From contig CANOKL010000025.1 in the NCBI GenBank assembly GCA_947566645.1, positions 1-57,061 of the forward strand: a stretch of 57,061 nucleotides of DNA, written 5' to 3'. The position numbers were made by a program, and so were the translations under genes. The notes under the pieces were generated by a model. It searched no databases. It was not told where the DNA came from and was given only the letters and a program-made list of their open reading frames with translations. Below, piece by piece: positions 49,004 to 57,061 of this stretch. Within the stretch, counting starts at the first letter, position 1. Every line of letters begins with the position of its first letter. Origin of the DNA: an uncultured Lachnospiraceae bacterium. Lineage in GTDB: Bacteria > Bacillota > Clostridia > Lachnospirales > Lachnospiraceae.

Positions 49004-49004
49004 T

Positions 49005-51341
49005 ATGGAAAAAAGCTTTCTTCTTGCACGCTCCAGTCTGCGCAGGGCTAAAGGGCAGACAGCGGCAATTGTGGTACTGGTTTTCCTTGCTTCGGCCATG
49101 CTGAACCTGTGGCTTATGCTGTCCACTGACTACAGGCAGAATTTCGATCGCTGCCATGACAGGCTGCATGCGGAGCATGTGGCATTTGCGGTTGACAGGA
49201 ACGATAAGAAGATGCAGGAATTTTTTGAGGGAACCCTTCGAAATGACAGCCGGACAGAGACATTTTCCACAGACACTTCCATGCATATGGCAGGAGTGTT
49301 CAGCTACAATGACGGTGAGATTAATTCAGAGCTTGTTTTCATGGAAAAGGAAGCGGCCCTCTCACGTACAGTGGGAAGGACAGAGATTGTGGAGGAGGAC
49401 AGCAGGCTTACAAGCGGAATCTACATGCCTGTCCTGTATAAATCAGAGGAGAACGCCATTGGAAAGAGTATAGAGCTTTCTGTGGGAAACAGGAAAATCA
49501 GCTACACGATATGCGGATTTTTCAATAATGTGATGACCGGCTCCCATAACTGTGGGATGTGCGGGATTCTCCTGACAGAGGATAAATACAGGGAATTAGA
49601 AGAAGCAGGCTGCGCGCCGGAAGCATTATTCTGCTCTGTCCGGCTGAAGGATAAAAGCGAAAGCCAGGATTATGAGGCGATGCTGAAGAACGAAATATCT
49701 GCTCATTTTCCCGCTGTGCGGATGGTAAGTACCTCCTATGCCCTTGTGGCCCAGTCCCGGTATATCTCACAGATGATCTGTGCGGGAATTTTAAGCGCGA
49801 TGGCGTTTCTGGTGCTTCTGATTGCCCTTGTTGTGATGGCATCCAACATTGTGAATGATATTCAGGAAAATATGAAGAATCTCGGCGCACTGAAGGCAAT
49901 GGGCTATACGAGCCTGCAGCTTGTATTTTCCCTTCTTCTGCAGTTTCTGGGGCTGTCCTTAATCATTGCGGCAGCAGGCGCAGGGTTCTCCTATACTCTG
50001 TTCCCGACCCTCAACAGCATGATGATCTCCCAGACCGGCATCCCTTATAAGGTTCATTTCCTGCCAATTCCGTTTCTTCTGACACTGGTGATTTTAGGAG
50101 GAGCCGTCTTCCTCGCAGTATGGTTTTCGTCAGGCAGAATCCGGAAAATCGAGCCCATCACTGCTTTGCGGCAGGGGGTTCTGACCCACAGCTTCAAACG
50201 AAACCATGTTCCACTGGAGGAGACCAGATTTCCGCTTCATTTCGCCCTTGCCATGAAAACTACACTTTCGGGCATCAAGCATAACCTGACGATCTGCATT
50301 ACCATGCTCACCCTTTCACTGGTTGCCGTATTTTCAGGGCTGATGATTGAGAATATGATTGCGGACATGAATCCGTTTCTGAATCTGATTGTGGGAGAAA
50401 CGGCAGACAGCTGCATCAATGTCAATCAGGAAGCAGAGGAAGAATTTCTGCAGAAGATGCACTCGGATGAGCGCGTGGAAAAGGTGTATCTCTACCATAC
50501 CGTGGAAGTCCGCCATGTGGGCGGCGTCGGGCTCATGGCCACAATCTGCGATGATTTTGGGAAGGTCAATAACCGGAATGTAGTATTTGAGGGGCGTTTT
50601 CCCAAATATGACAATGAGATTGCCATTGCCGCAAAATACGCCCGTGAAAAGGGCTTAGAGCCTGGAAACGAGATCATACTGACAGCAGAAGGAAAGCAGG
50701 CAGAATATATCATCACAGGATTTACACAAGTGACAAATAATCTCGGCAAGGACTGTCTCCTTACAAGACAAGGCTACGAGCGTCTGGGCAGATTAACGAA
50801 TGCAGGATACTATCTGAATCTTTCGGAAGACAGTGATATCGACCAGTTTCATGCAGAAATAAAGAAGCTGTTTGGGGCAGACGTCAATATAACGATCAAT
50901 ATTAATGAAATACTGGAGGGCTCAACGGCGGTTTATGTCTCACTAATGAAGGCGATTGTGATCCTGGTACTTGTGCTGAGTATGGTGGTGATTGTATTTG
51001 TACTATATCTGCTTGTGCGCACGATGCTGGGCAATAAAAAGAGAGATTATGGAATCCTAAAAGCCCTTGGCTTTACAACAGGACAGCTGATCCTGCAGAC
51101 GGCACTGTCCTTTATGCCGGCAATTGTCATTTCCACTATAATAGGAATCAGTGTCTGCAGCTTTATAATCAATCCGCTGACAGCTGTATTTATGAGCGGC
51201 ATCGGGATTGTGAAGTGCACATTCACCGTGCCGGCAGAGTTTAATATCCTTGCGGGCCTGGGGATGATACTCTTTGCCTTTGGGGCTTCCTGCCTGCTGT
51301 CCCTTAAGATCAGGAATCAATTGGGGACGGGGCATTTTTAA
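49005..51341 (+). CDS. FtsX-like ABC permease with repeat-derived C-terminus
   Basis: 778 residues from the ATG at 49005. It has an N-terminal transmembrane helix, a large extracellular domain (about 45-255), three helices around 260-390, a second extracellular part (about 445-660) and three closing helices, with FtsX motifs KNLGALKAMGYTSLQ and RDYGILKALGFTTGQ in the two halves. It forms an exporter or resistance complex with the ATPase encoded upstream. The last codons (NQLGTGHF) and the stop are supplied by the GGGACGGGG palindrome at 51318, so the native end has been replaced, probably by a few residues only. Substrate unknown; antimicrobial peptides are a common target of such systems. 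Confidence 0.92.
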   Translation: MEKSFLLARSSLRRAKGQTAAIVVLVFLASAMLNLWLMLSTDYRQNFDRCHDRLHAEHVAFAVDRNDKKMQEFFEGTLRNDSRTETFSTDTSMHMAGVFSYNDGEINSELVFMEKEAALSRTVGRTEIVEEDSRLTSGIYMPVLYKSEENAIGKSIELSVGNRKISYTICGFFNNVMTGSHNCGMCGILLTEDKYRELEEAGCAPEALFCSVRLKDKSESQDYEAMLKNEISAHFPAVRMVSTSYALVAQSRYISQMICAGILSAMAFLVLLIALVVMASNIVNDIQENMKNLGALKAMGYTSLQLVFSLLLQFLGLSLIIAAAGAGFSYTLFPTLNSMMISQTGIPYKVHFLPIPFLLTLVILGGAVFLAVWFSSGRIRKIEPITALRQGVLTHSFKRNHVPLEETRFPLHFALAMKTTLSGIKHNLTICITMLTLSLVAVFSGLMIENMIADMNPFLNLIVGETADSCINVNQEAEEEFLQKMHSDERVEKVYLYHTVEVRHVGGVGLMATICDDFGKVNNRNVVFEGRFPKYDNEIAIAAKYAREKGLEPGNEIILTAEGKQAEYIITGFTQVTNNLGKDCLLTRQGYERLGRLTNAGYYLNLSEDSDIDQFHAEIKKLFGADVNITININEILEGSTAVYVSLMKAIVILVLVLSMVVIVFVLYLLVRTMLGNKKRDYGILKALGFTTGQLILQTALSFMPAIVISTIIGISVCSFIINPLTAVFMSGIGIVKCTFTVPAEFNILAGLGMILFAFGASCLLSLKIRNQLGTGHF

Positions 51342-51383
51342 AAATGCCCCGTCCCCAATTAAAAATGACCTGTCCCCAATTTG
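51318..51383. repeat. GGGACGGGG palindrome, copy 6, overlapping a gene end
   Basis: CAATTGGGGACGGGG...CCCCGTCCCCAATT (51318-51360) is a perfect palindrome followed by AAAAATGACCTGTCCCC, a diverged half-unit (51361-51377). Its left arm provides the last seven codons and TAA stop of the ABC permease. It lies between convergent genes. Confidence 0.92.
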
Positions 51384-51410
51384 TGGAGCATCTTCTGTTA
51401 CTGCAGATTG

Positions 51411-54400
51411 CTATTGAATATGGACTACTATAGATTTTTTCTTTCCGCTTCCGTCTGTTGCCAGTGCAGAAATTTTTGTTTTTTTCCCTTTCCCTGCTTT
51501 GTATGTTTTGACTTTCCCTGTTTGAGTTACAGTTGCATATTTGGAATTGCTGCATGTCCATTTTAGCTTTGTATTTGCCTTTTTAGATGCAATTACTCTG
51601 GACTGTATTTTTAATGATTTTCCAGCCTTTACTTTAGTCTTCCCAAACAAGGAGATTTTCTTTACAACCCCCTTCATGGAAGTGATTTTATAGCTTCCTT
51701 TTATTTTGCTTCCGTCCTTAGCTGTAGCGGTAATTGTTACAGACTTTCCACCTGATTTTTTCTTTAAAGTCACAATTCCATAATTATTGACAGTTGCAAC
51801 CTTTTTATTGCTAGAAGTCCATGTTATGGAGCGGTTTGCGGCGTTTTTTGGATGAACAACAGCATTTAGTTTTATTTTCTTTCCTGCAGCAATTTTTTTG
51901 GAAATACCGTTAATTTTAATTTTTGTTACCTTTGTTGATAAGGGCTTTATATTTTCCTTATTATGCCCTTTTATTTTGAAGGTAATCCACGTATCACCAG
52001 TATATTTTCCGGTTCCCCATATTAAAATGCGGCCATCTCCGGCATTAATATTTTTATCATACGTAACGTTGTAATCTTCGCCTTCCTTCAATATTCCGCC
52101 ATTATATAATAATGTTATATCCGGACGAATTTGATTACCCGTAAAGTTAAATTCTTTCTGATATGAGACTTGTACATCTTTAAGATTGATTTTAGGGTTT
52201 TGGATATATGTTAGTACAAAGTTATTATCCTCTCCTATTATAAAGCTTTGCTCAGAAAATTCAGGCTGATAACCGTCTATTTTAGGTGCAGTCAGTGTCA
52301 GCGTTTCTCCAGCCATTGAAGATCCTCGTATCTTTTCCTTTAGGTCCTCGCCGTATTCATTTTGATATGCAACAGTGTAAGGACATTCCACTGCAGATAC
52401 AGTAACATCATATGTGGTGAGACACCCATCATAATTTACATTTACTTTGTTTTGGCCAATGACCTTATTTTTTTCAAATGTACAGAAAATTCCTGAATTA
52501 ATATTCTCAGCACTGCCATCTTCATATATTACTTGTATAACAAGTCCGGTAGTATCCAAATCCTCCAACATCGTATAGATTAACTTTTGCGGAGCAGTCT
52601 TTACTGAGATATCTGTAATCTGTTTTCTCCGGGATTTAAAATCAATGCCTGCTTTCTGTGCATAATCTTCTGCGTAAGAGGAGTCTGTACCGCTAATTGC
52701 CAGGGAATTATTTGGAGTAAATGCATCCGGTCCTATATTCTGAACCGCAGTTGGCAGGTCTATTTCTTTTAGGCTCATGCAGTTGGCAAATGCATGATCA
52801 CCTATTGTCGAAACATTGCGTCCTAAAAATATCGTGTTGAGGTTCGTGCAGGAAGCAAATGCTTCTGAGTCTATAGATGCAACTGAATCGGGGATGTTTA
52901 CCCCTTCTATTTCCTCATTGTTTTTGAAAGATGATTTATCGATGGCTTCAACTTCGTAATCATCTACTGTAGTCGGAATATCAAGGCAATATAGTTCTTC
53001 TGTTCCTTCCCTCGCCTTTTTTCTCTGCACTTTTTCTTCTGTTTCTGTAGTTTCAGTAATCTTGTAGCCTGTAATTCTTGCTTTTCCGTTATCTTCGGTG
53101 TAAAACCACTCTGTATTTGCATTTTTGAGACAGGACTTTATATATTTTCTATATGACAACTTGTTTTTATAGTTTGCATAATGTGCTTCAAGATTTTCCT
53201 TATCCTTTTTATTAGCAATGGCAAGACAGTAGGACACACCATTTTTTATTGATAACAGATAGGTGCTGTAGAGTATGGAATACTCTTTTTTTAATTTTTC
53301 TACATTTTTCCTGTCTTTATCTTTGTAATTTTGTAAAATTTCTGCCTTTTTAGCCTCTAAGGCACCAAGTAAAACTGTATTATTCGAATTAGAAATAATA
53401 GCTTTTTCTACATTCTCAATAGCTGGTGCCTTTATATTATAACCTGCAATTGCATAGCCAATGCTTGCTACAGCCAGTGCACCGCCGCTGCTGATTCCGC
53501 CTGTTCCGCTAACTAAACTGGATAGTCGTTCAATACCAAGATTTTTTAAGGTATCAGCCATTTTATCAAAGACTTCGTTTTCCAGGAATTCCGTTATGAG
53601 ATTTTCCGCAACAGATTTTTTTAACTTCTTGGAAATTCTATTTAATCCTTTGTAGAGTGCAGATTCTTTAGGAATGTCCGACATTAGTGTGGAAACTAAG
53701 TCCTGCTCAGCCTGCATAGTCATTATGACTGACAATACAATTTCGGCAGAAGATACGACTTTTCCTGCTTTTTTGAATTTTTTACTTATCTTGTCCATTG
53801 TGTGCTCAGTATTACGGAACATACTGCGCACATCATTTTTTTCAAACATTCCAATTGCCAAAGCATCACATACTTGTTCTTCTTCGTCAATGGTTTTTAC
53901 GCCCTCTGAAAAAATCGTATATACTTTTGAACTAAACTTGATTTTTTTGGAAGTACTGTCAAGGATCTCCGAGGCAATGTTGGAATCCTCAGATACTTTT
54001 TGTACATATTCCAAAGCAATTGCTTCCTCCAAGTCGCTCTCATCATAAAACTTTCCTGTTACTGCTCCCCAGATTGATTTAATACACTTGGTGGCACCAC
54101 CCATCATTGCAGACTTTGCTGCAGACAATATATTATCATTGCCAGAACGAGACCAGACTATTTCCGCCATATCGTTGTTTAGGGTAGAGCACATCTTTTT
54201 ATATGTCGCATTATTTAAATGCTTGGAATACTGATAGAATAAATCATTTTCGGTTATGTCTTTATCCGACGTAGCACCTAACGATTGCCATATAACACCT
54301 TTTGATTCTAAAGAGTTCTCTATATAATATTGGTGCGCCGCAGAGTCATCATATCCTTTTATAGTCAGTGAGTCACCTGCAAGCACATTTTCTCCAAATG

Positions 54401-56147
54401 CATTTTCTCCTATGTATGTTACGGTTTTAGGGACTGTTATACTAGTTAGACTTTTGGAATTTGAAAATGCGTTATCCTCAATCTTGAAAACATCATTAGG
54501 AATTGTGTAGGAGTTTTGATTTTTATTTGCTGGATATTGTATCAACACACATGTCCCATCATGTCTTTTGGTAGAGTATAATATCCCGTCACGTGACATA
54601 AGGTTTTCATTTCCGGGTTTTACATGAATGTTTTCCAACTTAAGACTGCCGATATATATTTCTCCAAAGCTGAAAATATCATCCTCTCCCCAATTTTTAG
54701 GAAATGTAACCTCTGTTATTTCGCCTGTGTATTTTAAAGCCCAATCAATTGTAAATCCTTCTGGTATTTCATATGCCCCCTCTTTGGCATATGGATACAA
54801 CGCAATTGAGCTATGGGTATAAACAATTCCATCCTCTGAATGGTAGAATTCGTTACCATCCGCAACTGTAATACATTCTAGATTTTTACAGCAGAAGAAG
54901 GCAGAAACGGATAAATCATTTAATGCTTTCGGAAGTCTTACTGACGATATATTGCATCTATCAAAGGCAAAGGCTCCTATTGTCTGTAAAGATTCGGGAA
55001 ATTCAAAATCGCTTAGATTTTCGCAACCTGAAAATGCTCCGTCGCATATTTCCTCCAATCCCTCCTTAAATTCTATGCTTCTCAATTTACTACAGCCAGA
55101 AAAGGCATAGTCGTTTATTCTCTTGAGATTGTTGGTTAATATTAATTTTTTGAATGATGGTTTGTCATTAAAAGCTTCACTATTTATTTCTGTGACTTTT
55201 TCGTCTAGAGAAAAAACCTCTTCTTCTTTATTGGGATAGCGAATCAAGGTTGTGCCTTCTTTATTATATAATATACCATCTATGGCAGTAAATGCGGGGT
55301 TTTCTTCCTTTACATAAAAGCACCGTGTAGAGAACACGGAATAGTCTGTGTCCGAATATTCCGGATAGCCTAATAGTGTTAGTGACGCTGGGAAAGTAAT
55401 ACTATCAAACGAAAAATCATTATAGTAAGGGAATGCACCGTCAATTCTTGTTACGCCTTCTGGGATAGAGATATTCTTTGGGTATTCTTTAAAAATATTT
55501 ATTTTTTTTAATATACCGTTTTCTATTTCATATAATTCATCTTCTGTATGATTAGTTCTTTCGAGCGATATGGTGTATGTATAGTCCTTTTCGTCAGAAG
55601 GAGGAGTTGTTTCAAGACCTACTTCAAATTGATATACTTCCCCTTTTTTTAAGCTACAAAAAAGATTTCGGTCATTAAGATACAGGCATGCATCAATTAA
55701 TGATTCCTTGTTACTATTTAGCAAAACTACTTCTATGATGGAAGATAGTCTGGATTTCAAATTAAGCTTATATATTTTGTTTTCCTTTGGAACAAATGTA
55801 TAAATCGTTTTTTCTCCAACACTTGAAAATTCGCCTGAAAAGGTTTCTTCTAATACCGCAGAGTCAATGTCACTTTCTTTGTTGCTATTAGTCATCTGAT
55901 CTTGCTTTTTTGGCGCATCATCATCTTGGACTGTTTTTATTTCCAATTTCTCTAAGGTATTCTCATCCTTATCTGCTTTCCTGTTATCAGTCGGTTCATT
56001 GTCTGGTATTACTAAATTTCCTTCAGGATATTCTGCAGAATTTGTTCCATCAGTTATCAGTTCTTCTGCCAATGATGGAAATGAACACATTGTGCATATC
56101 ATTGTGAAAGCTAGTAACATGGAGATTATTTTCTTTGCTTTTCTCAT
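51411..56147 (-). CDS. Secreted BspA-like LRR protein with Ig-like C-terminal domains
   Basis: 1578 residues. Signal peptide at 1-27 (KKIISMLLAFTMICTMCSFPSLAEE). About 75-200 is a pre-peptidase-like beta domain (EETFSGEFSSVGEKTIYTFVPKENKIYKL). LRR_5/BspA repeats fill about 215-615. A largely helical region without repeats covers about 625-1060, with a Gly/Ala-rich hydrophobic stretch. A second LRR block sits at about 1085-1175. A bacterial Ig-like group 3 domain, a MucBP-like segment (YTVAYQNEYGEDLKEKIRG) and two Big_2-type domains close the protein. No LPXTG or other anchor is seen at the end (VVHIQ), so attachment may be non-covalent. Such proteins usually bind host or other bacterial surfaces. 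Transcribed alone; an XRE regulator is divergent. Confidence 0.9.
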   Translation of the reverse strand: MRKAKKIISMLLAFTMICTMCSFPSLAEELITDGTNSAEYPEGNLVIPDNEPTDNRKADKDENTLEKLEIKTVQDDDAPKKQDQMTNSNKESDIDSAVLEETFSGEFSSVGEKTIYTFVPKENKIYKLNLKSRLSSIIEVVLLNSNKESLIDACLYLNDRNLFCSLKKGEVYQFEVGLETTPPSDEKDYTYTISLERTNHTEDELYEIENGILKKINIFKEYPKNISIPEGVTRIDGAFPYYNDFSFDSITFPASLTLLGYPEYSDTDYSVFSTRCFYVKEENPAFTAIDGILYNKEGTTLIRYPNKEEEVFSLDEKVTEINSEAFNDKPSFKKLILTNNLKRINDYAFSGCSKLRSIEFKEGLEEICDGAFSGCENLSDFEFPESLQTIGAFAFDRCNISSVRLPKALNDLSVSAFFCCKNLECITVADGNEFYHSEDGIVYTHSSIALYPYAKEGAYEIPEGFTIDWALKYTGEITEVTFPKNWGEDDIFSFGEIYIGSLKLENIHVKPGNENLMSRDGILYSTKRHDGTCVLIQYPANKNQNSYTIPNDVFKIEDNAFSNSKSLTSITVPKTVTYIGENAFGENVLAGDSLTIKGYDDSAAHQYYIENSLESKGVIWQSLGATSDKDITENDLFYQYSKHLNNATYKKMCSTLNNDMAEIVWSRSGNDNILSAAKSAMMGGATKCIKSIWGAVTGKFYDESDLEEAIALEYVQKVSEDSNIASEILDSTSKKIKFSSKVYTIFSEGVKTIDEEEQVCDALAIGMFEKNDVRSMFRNTEHTMDKISKKFKKAGKVVSSAEIVLSVIMTMQAEQDLVSTLMSDIPKESALYKGLNRISKKLKKSVAENLITEFLENEVFDKMADTLKNLGIERLSSLVSGTGGISSGGALAVASIGYAIAGYNIKAPAIENVEKAIISNSNNTVLLGALEAKKAEILQNYKDKDRKNVEKLKKEYSILYSTYLLSIKNGVSYCLAIANKKDKENLEAHYANYKNKLSYRKYIKSCLKNANTEWFYTEDNGKARITGYKITETTETEEKVQRKKAREGTEELYCLDIPTTVDDYEVEAIDKSSFKNNEEIEGVNIPDSVASIDSEAFASCTNLNTIFLGRNVSTIGDHAFANCMSLKEIDLPTAVQNIGPDAFTPNNSLAISGTDSSYAEDYAQKAGIDFKSRRKQITDISVKTAPQKLIYTMLEDLDTTGLVIQVIYEDGSAENINSGIFCTFEKNKVIGQNKVNVNYDGCLTTYDVTVSAVECPYTVAYQNEYGEDLKEKIRGSSMAGETLTLTAPKIDGYQPEFSEQSFIIGEDNNFVLTYIQNPKINLKDVQVSYQKEFNFTGNQIRPDITLLYNGGILKEGEDYNVTYDKNINAGDGRILIWGTGKYTGDTWITFKIKGHNKENIKPLSTKVTKIKINGISKKIAAGKKIKLNAVVHPKNAANRSITWTSSNKKVATVNNYGIVTLKKKSGGKSVTITATAKDGSKIKGSYKITSMKGVVKKISLFGKTKVKAGKSLKIQSRVIASKKANTKLKWTCSNSKYATVTQTGKVKTYKAGKGKKTKISALATDGSGKKKSIVVHIQ

Positions 56148-56442
56148 ATCAGATCTTCCTTTCTACATGAAATTTTTTGTCCCTAATTTGCAAAAATAAA
56201 TTAAGGCTGTGCTTTTTTATACTTTAGAATTAACTTGTATGTGCTTATATTCCCTCCCTCCTTTCCTTAAGATGCCACGCAGGCTATGATATCAGTGCCT
56301 ACTTCATATGCTACAAATCGTATCCTATTTTTGAAAAAGCTACAATTATATTAACATATAAAATGTTTAAATGCTACATATAGTTACATTTTTTGGGTAT
56401 AAGTATTAATAAAATTCTTGTAGACGGAAGGTGGATAAGGAA
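56148..56442. other. Divergent intergenic region, no gene
   Basis: A+T-rich gap between the LRR protein gene and the XRE regulator. TTACAT near 56389 and TAATAA 17 bases on could be the XRE promoter. I see no repeat of the families listed here. Confidence 0.5.
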
Positions 56443-56871
56443 ATGAAAGAACAGCTACTCCCTATTAAACTAAAAGAATTGCGGAAGGTACACGGTTATA
56501 CCCAGGATTATGTAGCGGCTGCTCTTGGTATTGTCAGACAGACCTATTCGCATTACGAAACTGGTAGAAGGACACCGGGTTCGGATATCCTCTACAAACT
56601 CGCAGGGCTATACAATATCTCAGTAGAAGATCTAATGCACCTGACTATAGCCGTTGACAGAAATATCAATTATGATGCTCCTCCACCCACACAATCAAGT
56701 GAGGATTTGGCAGGATTTTTAGAATATTTTAACAATCCGAACAATCGGAAGAAGTATCAGCTTTTTAACAGTCTGGAGAAAGAACTGTTATATTATTTTG
56801 AGAAAATTTCTGAGGATGACAAGAGAGAAATTATAGAGTTCACAAAAATAAAAGCACATAAAAAGAGATAA
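56443..56871 (+). CDS. XRE-family transcriptional regulator
   Basis: 142 residues from the ATG at 56443; GGAAGGTGG lies nine bases upstream and covers the in-frame GTG at 56431. An N-terminal HTH_3 domain (about 8-62) reads KELRKVHGYTQDYVAAALGI, then RQTYSHYETGRRTPGSDILYKLA. The C-terminal half is acidic and helical (NNRKKYQLFNSLEKELLYYF), probably for dimerisation or signal sensing. Single-gene unit divergent from the large LRR protein gene, which it may control (position only). Confidence 0.9.
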   Translation: MKEQLLPIKLKELRKVHGYTQDYVAAALGIVRQTYSHYETGRRTPGSDILYKLAGLYNISVEDLMHLTIAVDRNINYDAPPPTQSSEDLAGFLEYFNNPNNRKKYQLFNSLEKELLYYFEKISEDDKREIIEFTKIKAHKKR

Positions 56872-57061
56872 CAGTGTTATTTACAGCCTGGGGACTGCTC
56901 ATAGCAAAGCGGTATTTAAAGCCTTGCTGTACAAAATCGTTACTCACCACTAAATTAACTCGTTGTGCTACTTCAACTACTTCAATAACGAAGACCTAAA
57001 AAAGCCCAAAAAATCCCTGTCAATGTTTGATAGTTCCATTTTTAGAAAATGAGCTCTTTGA
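56872..57061. other. Window end, no recognisable gene
   Basis: A short open stretch around 56968-57051 ends in TGA, and a 20-codon frame runs on the other strand, but neither has a start context or known motif. It may be the edge of a feature beyond the window. Confidence 0.4.

Noticed and set aside
6601..51383. The GGGACGGGG palindromes as a CRISPR array
   Set aside because: Copies are kilobases apart, with no regular spacers and no cas genes.
56872..57061. Remnant of an insertion sequence at the window end
   Set aside because: Short frames on both strands show no transposase motif; nothing beyond weak impression supports it.

Overview
The window looks like a chromosomal segment of a gut-type Lachnospiraceae/Clostridia bacterium (Firmicutes). 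The signs are moderate G+C, strong AGGAGG-type ribosome binding sites, a BspA-like leucine-rich secreted protein, DUF4869, DUF3784, FlxA-like and YcxB-like proteins, ROK and DeoR sugar regulators, and many short intergenic hairpin repeats. No rRNA, tRNA, CRISPR array, prophage or intact transposase was seen. Species-level assignment is not possible from inspection.

Layout. 1-2.3 kb: DUF4869 protein, a reverse coiled-coil pair including a FlxA-like protein, and repeat copies. 2.3-4.0 kb: an AAA-like ATPase fused to a PD-(D/E)XK domain. 4.1-6.5 kb: a ROK regulator and a zinc polyol dehydrogenase. 6.6-7.9 kb: an A+T-rich TetR-flavodoxin pair with a clear promoter and operator. 8.0-12.8 kb: a large helical protein, a second AAA-like gene that has lost its nuclease core, and a Sel1-repeat protein. 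12.9-15.0 kb (reverse): a DUF3784 protein and a PF09820-type AAA/PDDEXK protein. 15.2-17.8 kb: a beta-CASP metallo-beta-lactamase nuclease with a long C-terminal extension.

17.8-26.2 kb (reverse) is a polyol/sugar operon: SDR, FGGY kinase, HAD phosphatase, complete ribose-type ABC importer and mannitol-dehydrogenase-family enzyme. A divergent ROK regulator lies at 26.7 kb. 28.0-29.4 kb: a membrane protein and a MarR-regulated small cysteine protein. 29.7-37.2 kb is a four-carbon acid/tetrulose module. It has a PdxA2-like dehydrogenase, a DUF1537 kinase and a KdgT-like permease, then a YcxB-like protein, two DeoR regulators, and RpiB-like and TIM-like isomerases with non-standard active-site loops. 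The expected flow is tetronate to tetronate-4-phosphate to dihydroxyacetone phosphate, with the isomerases on tetrulose phosphates or on DHAP.

37.3-46.6 kb holds a 5'-truncated AAA/PDDEXK pseudogene and then a co-directional run: a nuclease-less AAA-like ATPase, a 134-residue protein that may be beta-grasp (MoaD/ThiS-like), a 1643-residue DUF4132 protein and a two-component system. This run is my best candidate for an undescribed system. 46.7-51.3 kb: a toxin-antitoxin-like pair with an apparently shortened GNAT partner, a Uma2 nuclease-fold protein, and an ABC exporter (ATPase plus FtsX permease) preceded by 11-bp direct repeats typical of response-regulator sites. 51.4-56.9 kb: a 1578-residue LRR/Ig-like secreted protein and a divergent XRE regulator.

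Two themes run across the window. One is a family of AAA/PD-(D/E)XK paralogues in several states of decay (six loci). The other is at least four families of short palindromic or hairpin repeats between genes: a 133-bp element with GTTACTG...CAGTAAC ends, a 44-bp GGGACGGGG palindrome, an 80-bp hairpin and a 68-bp hairpin. Several of these sit exactly at gene ends.
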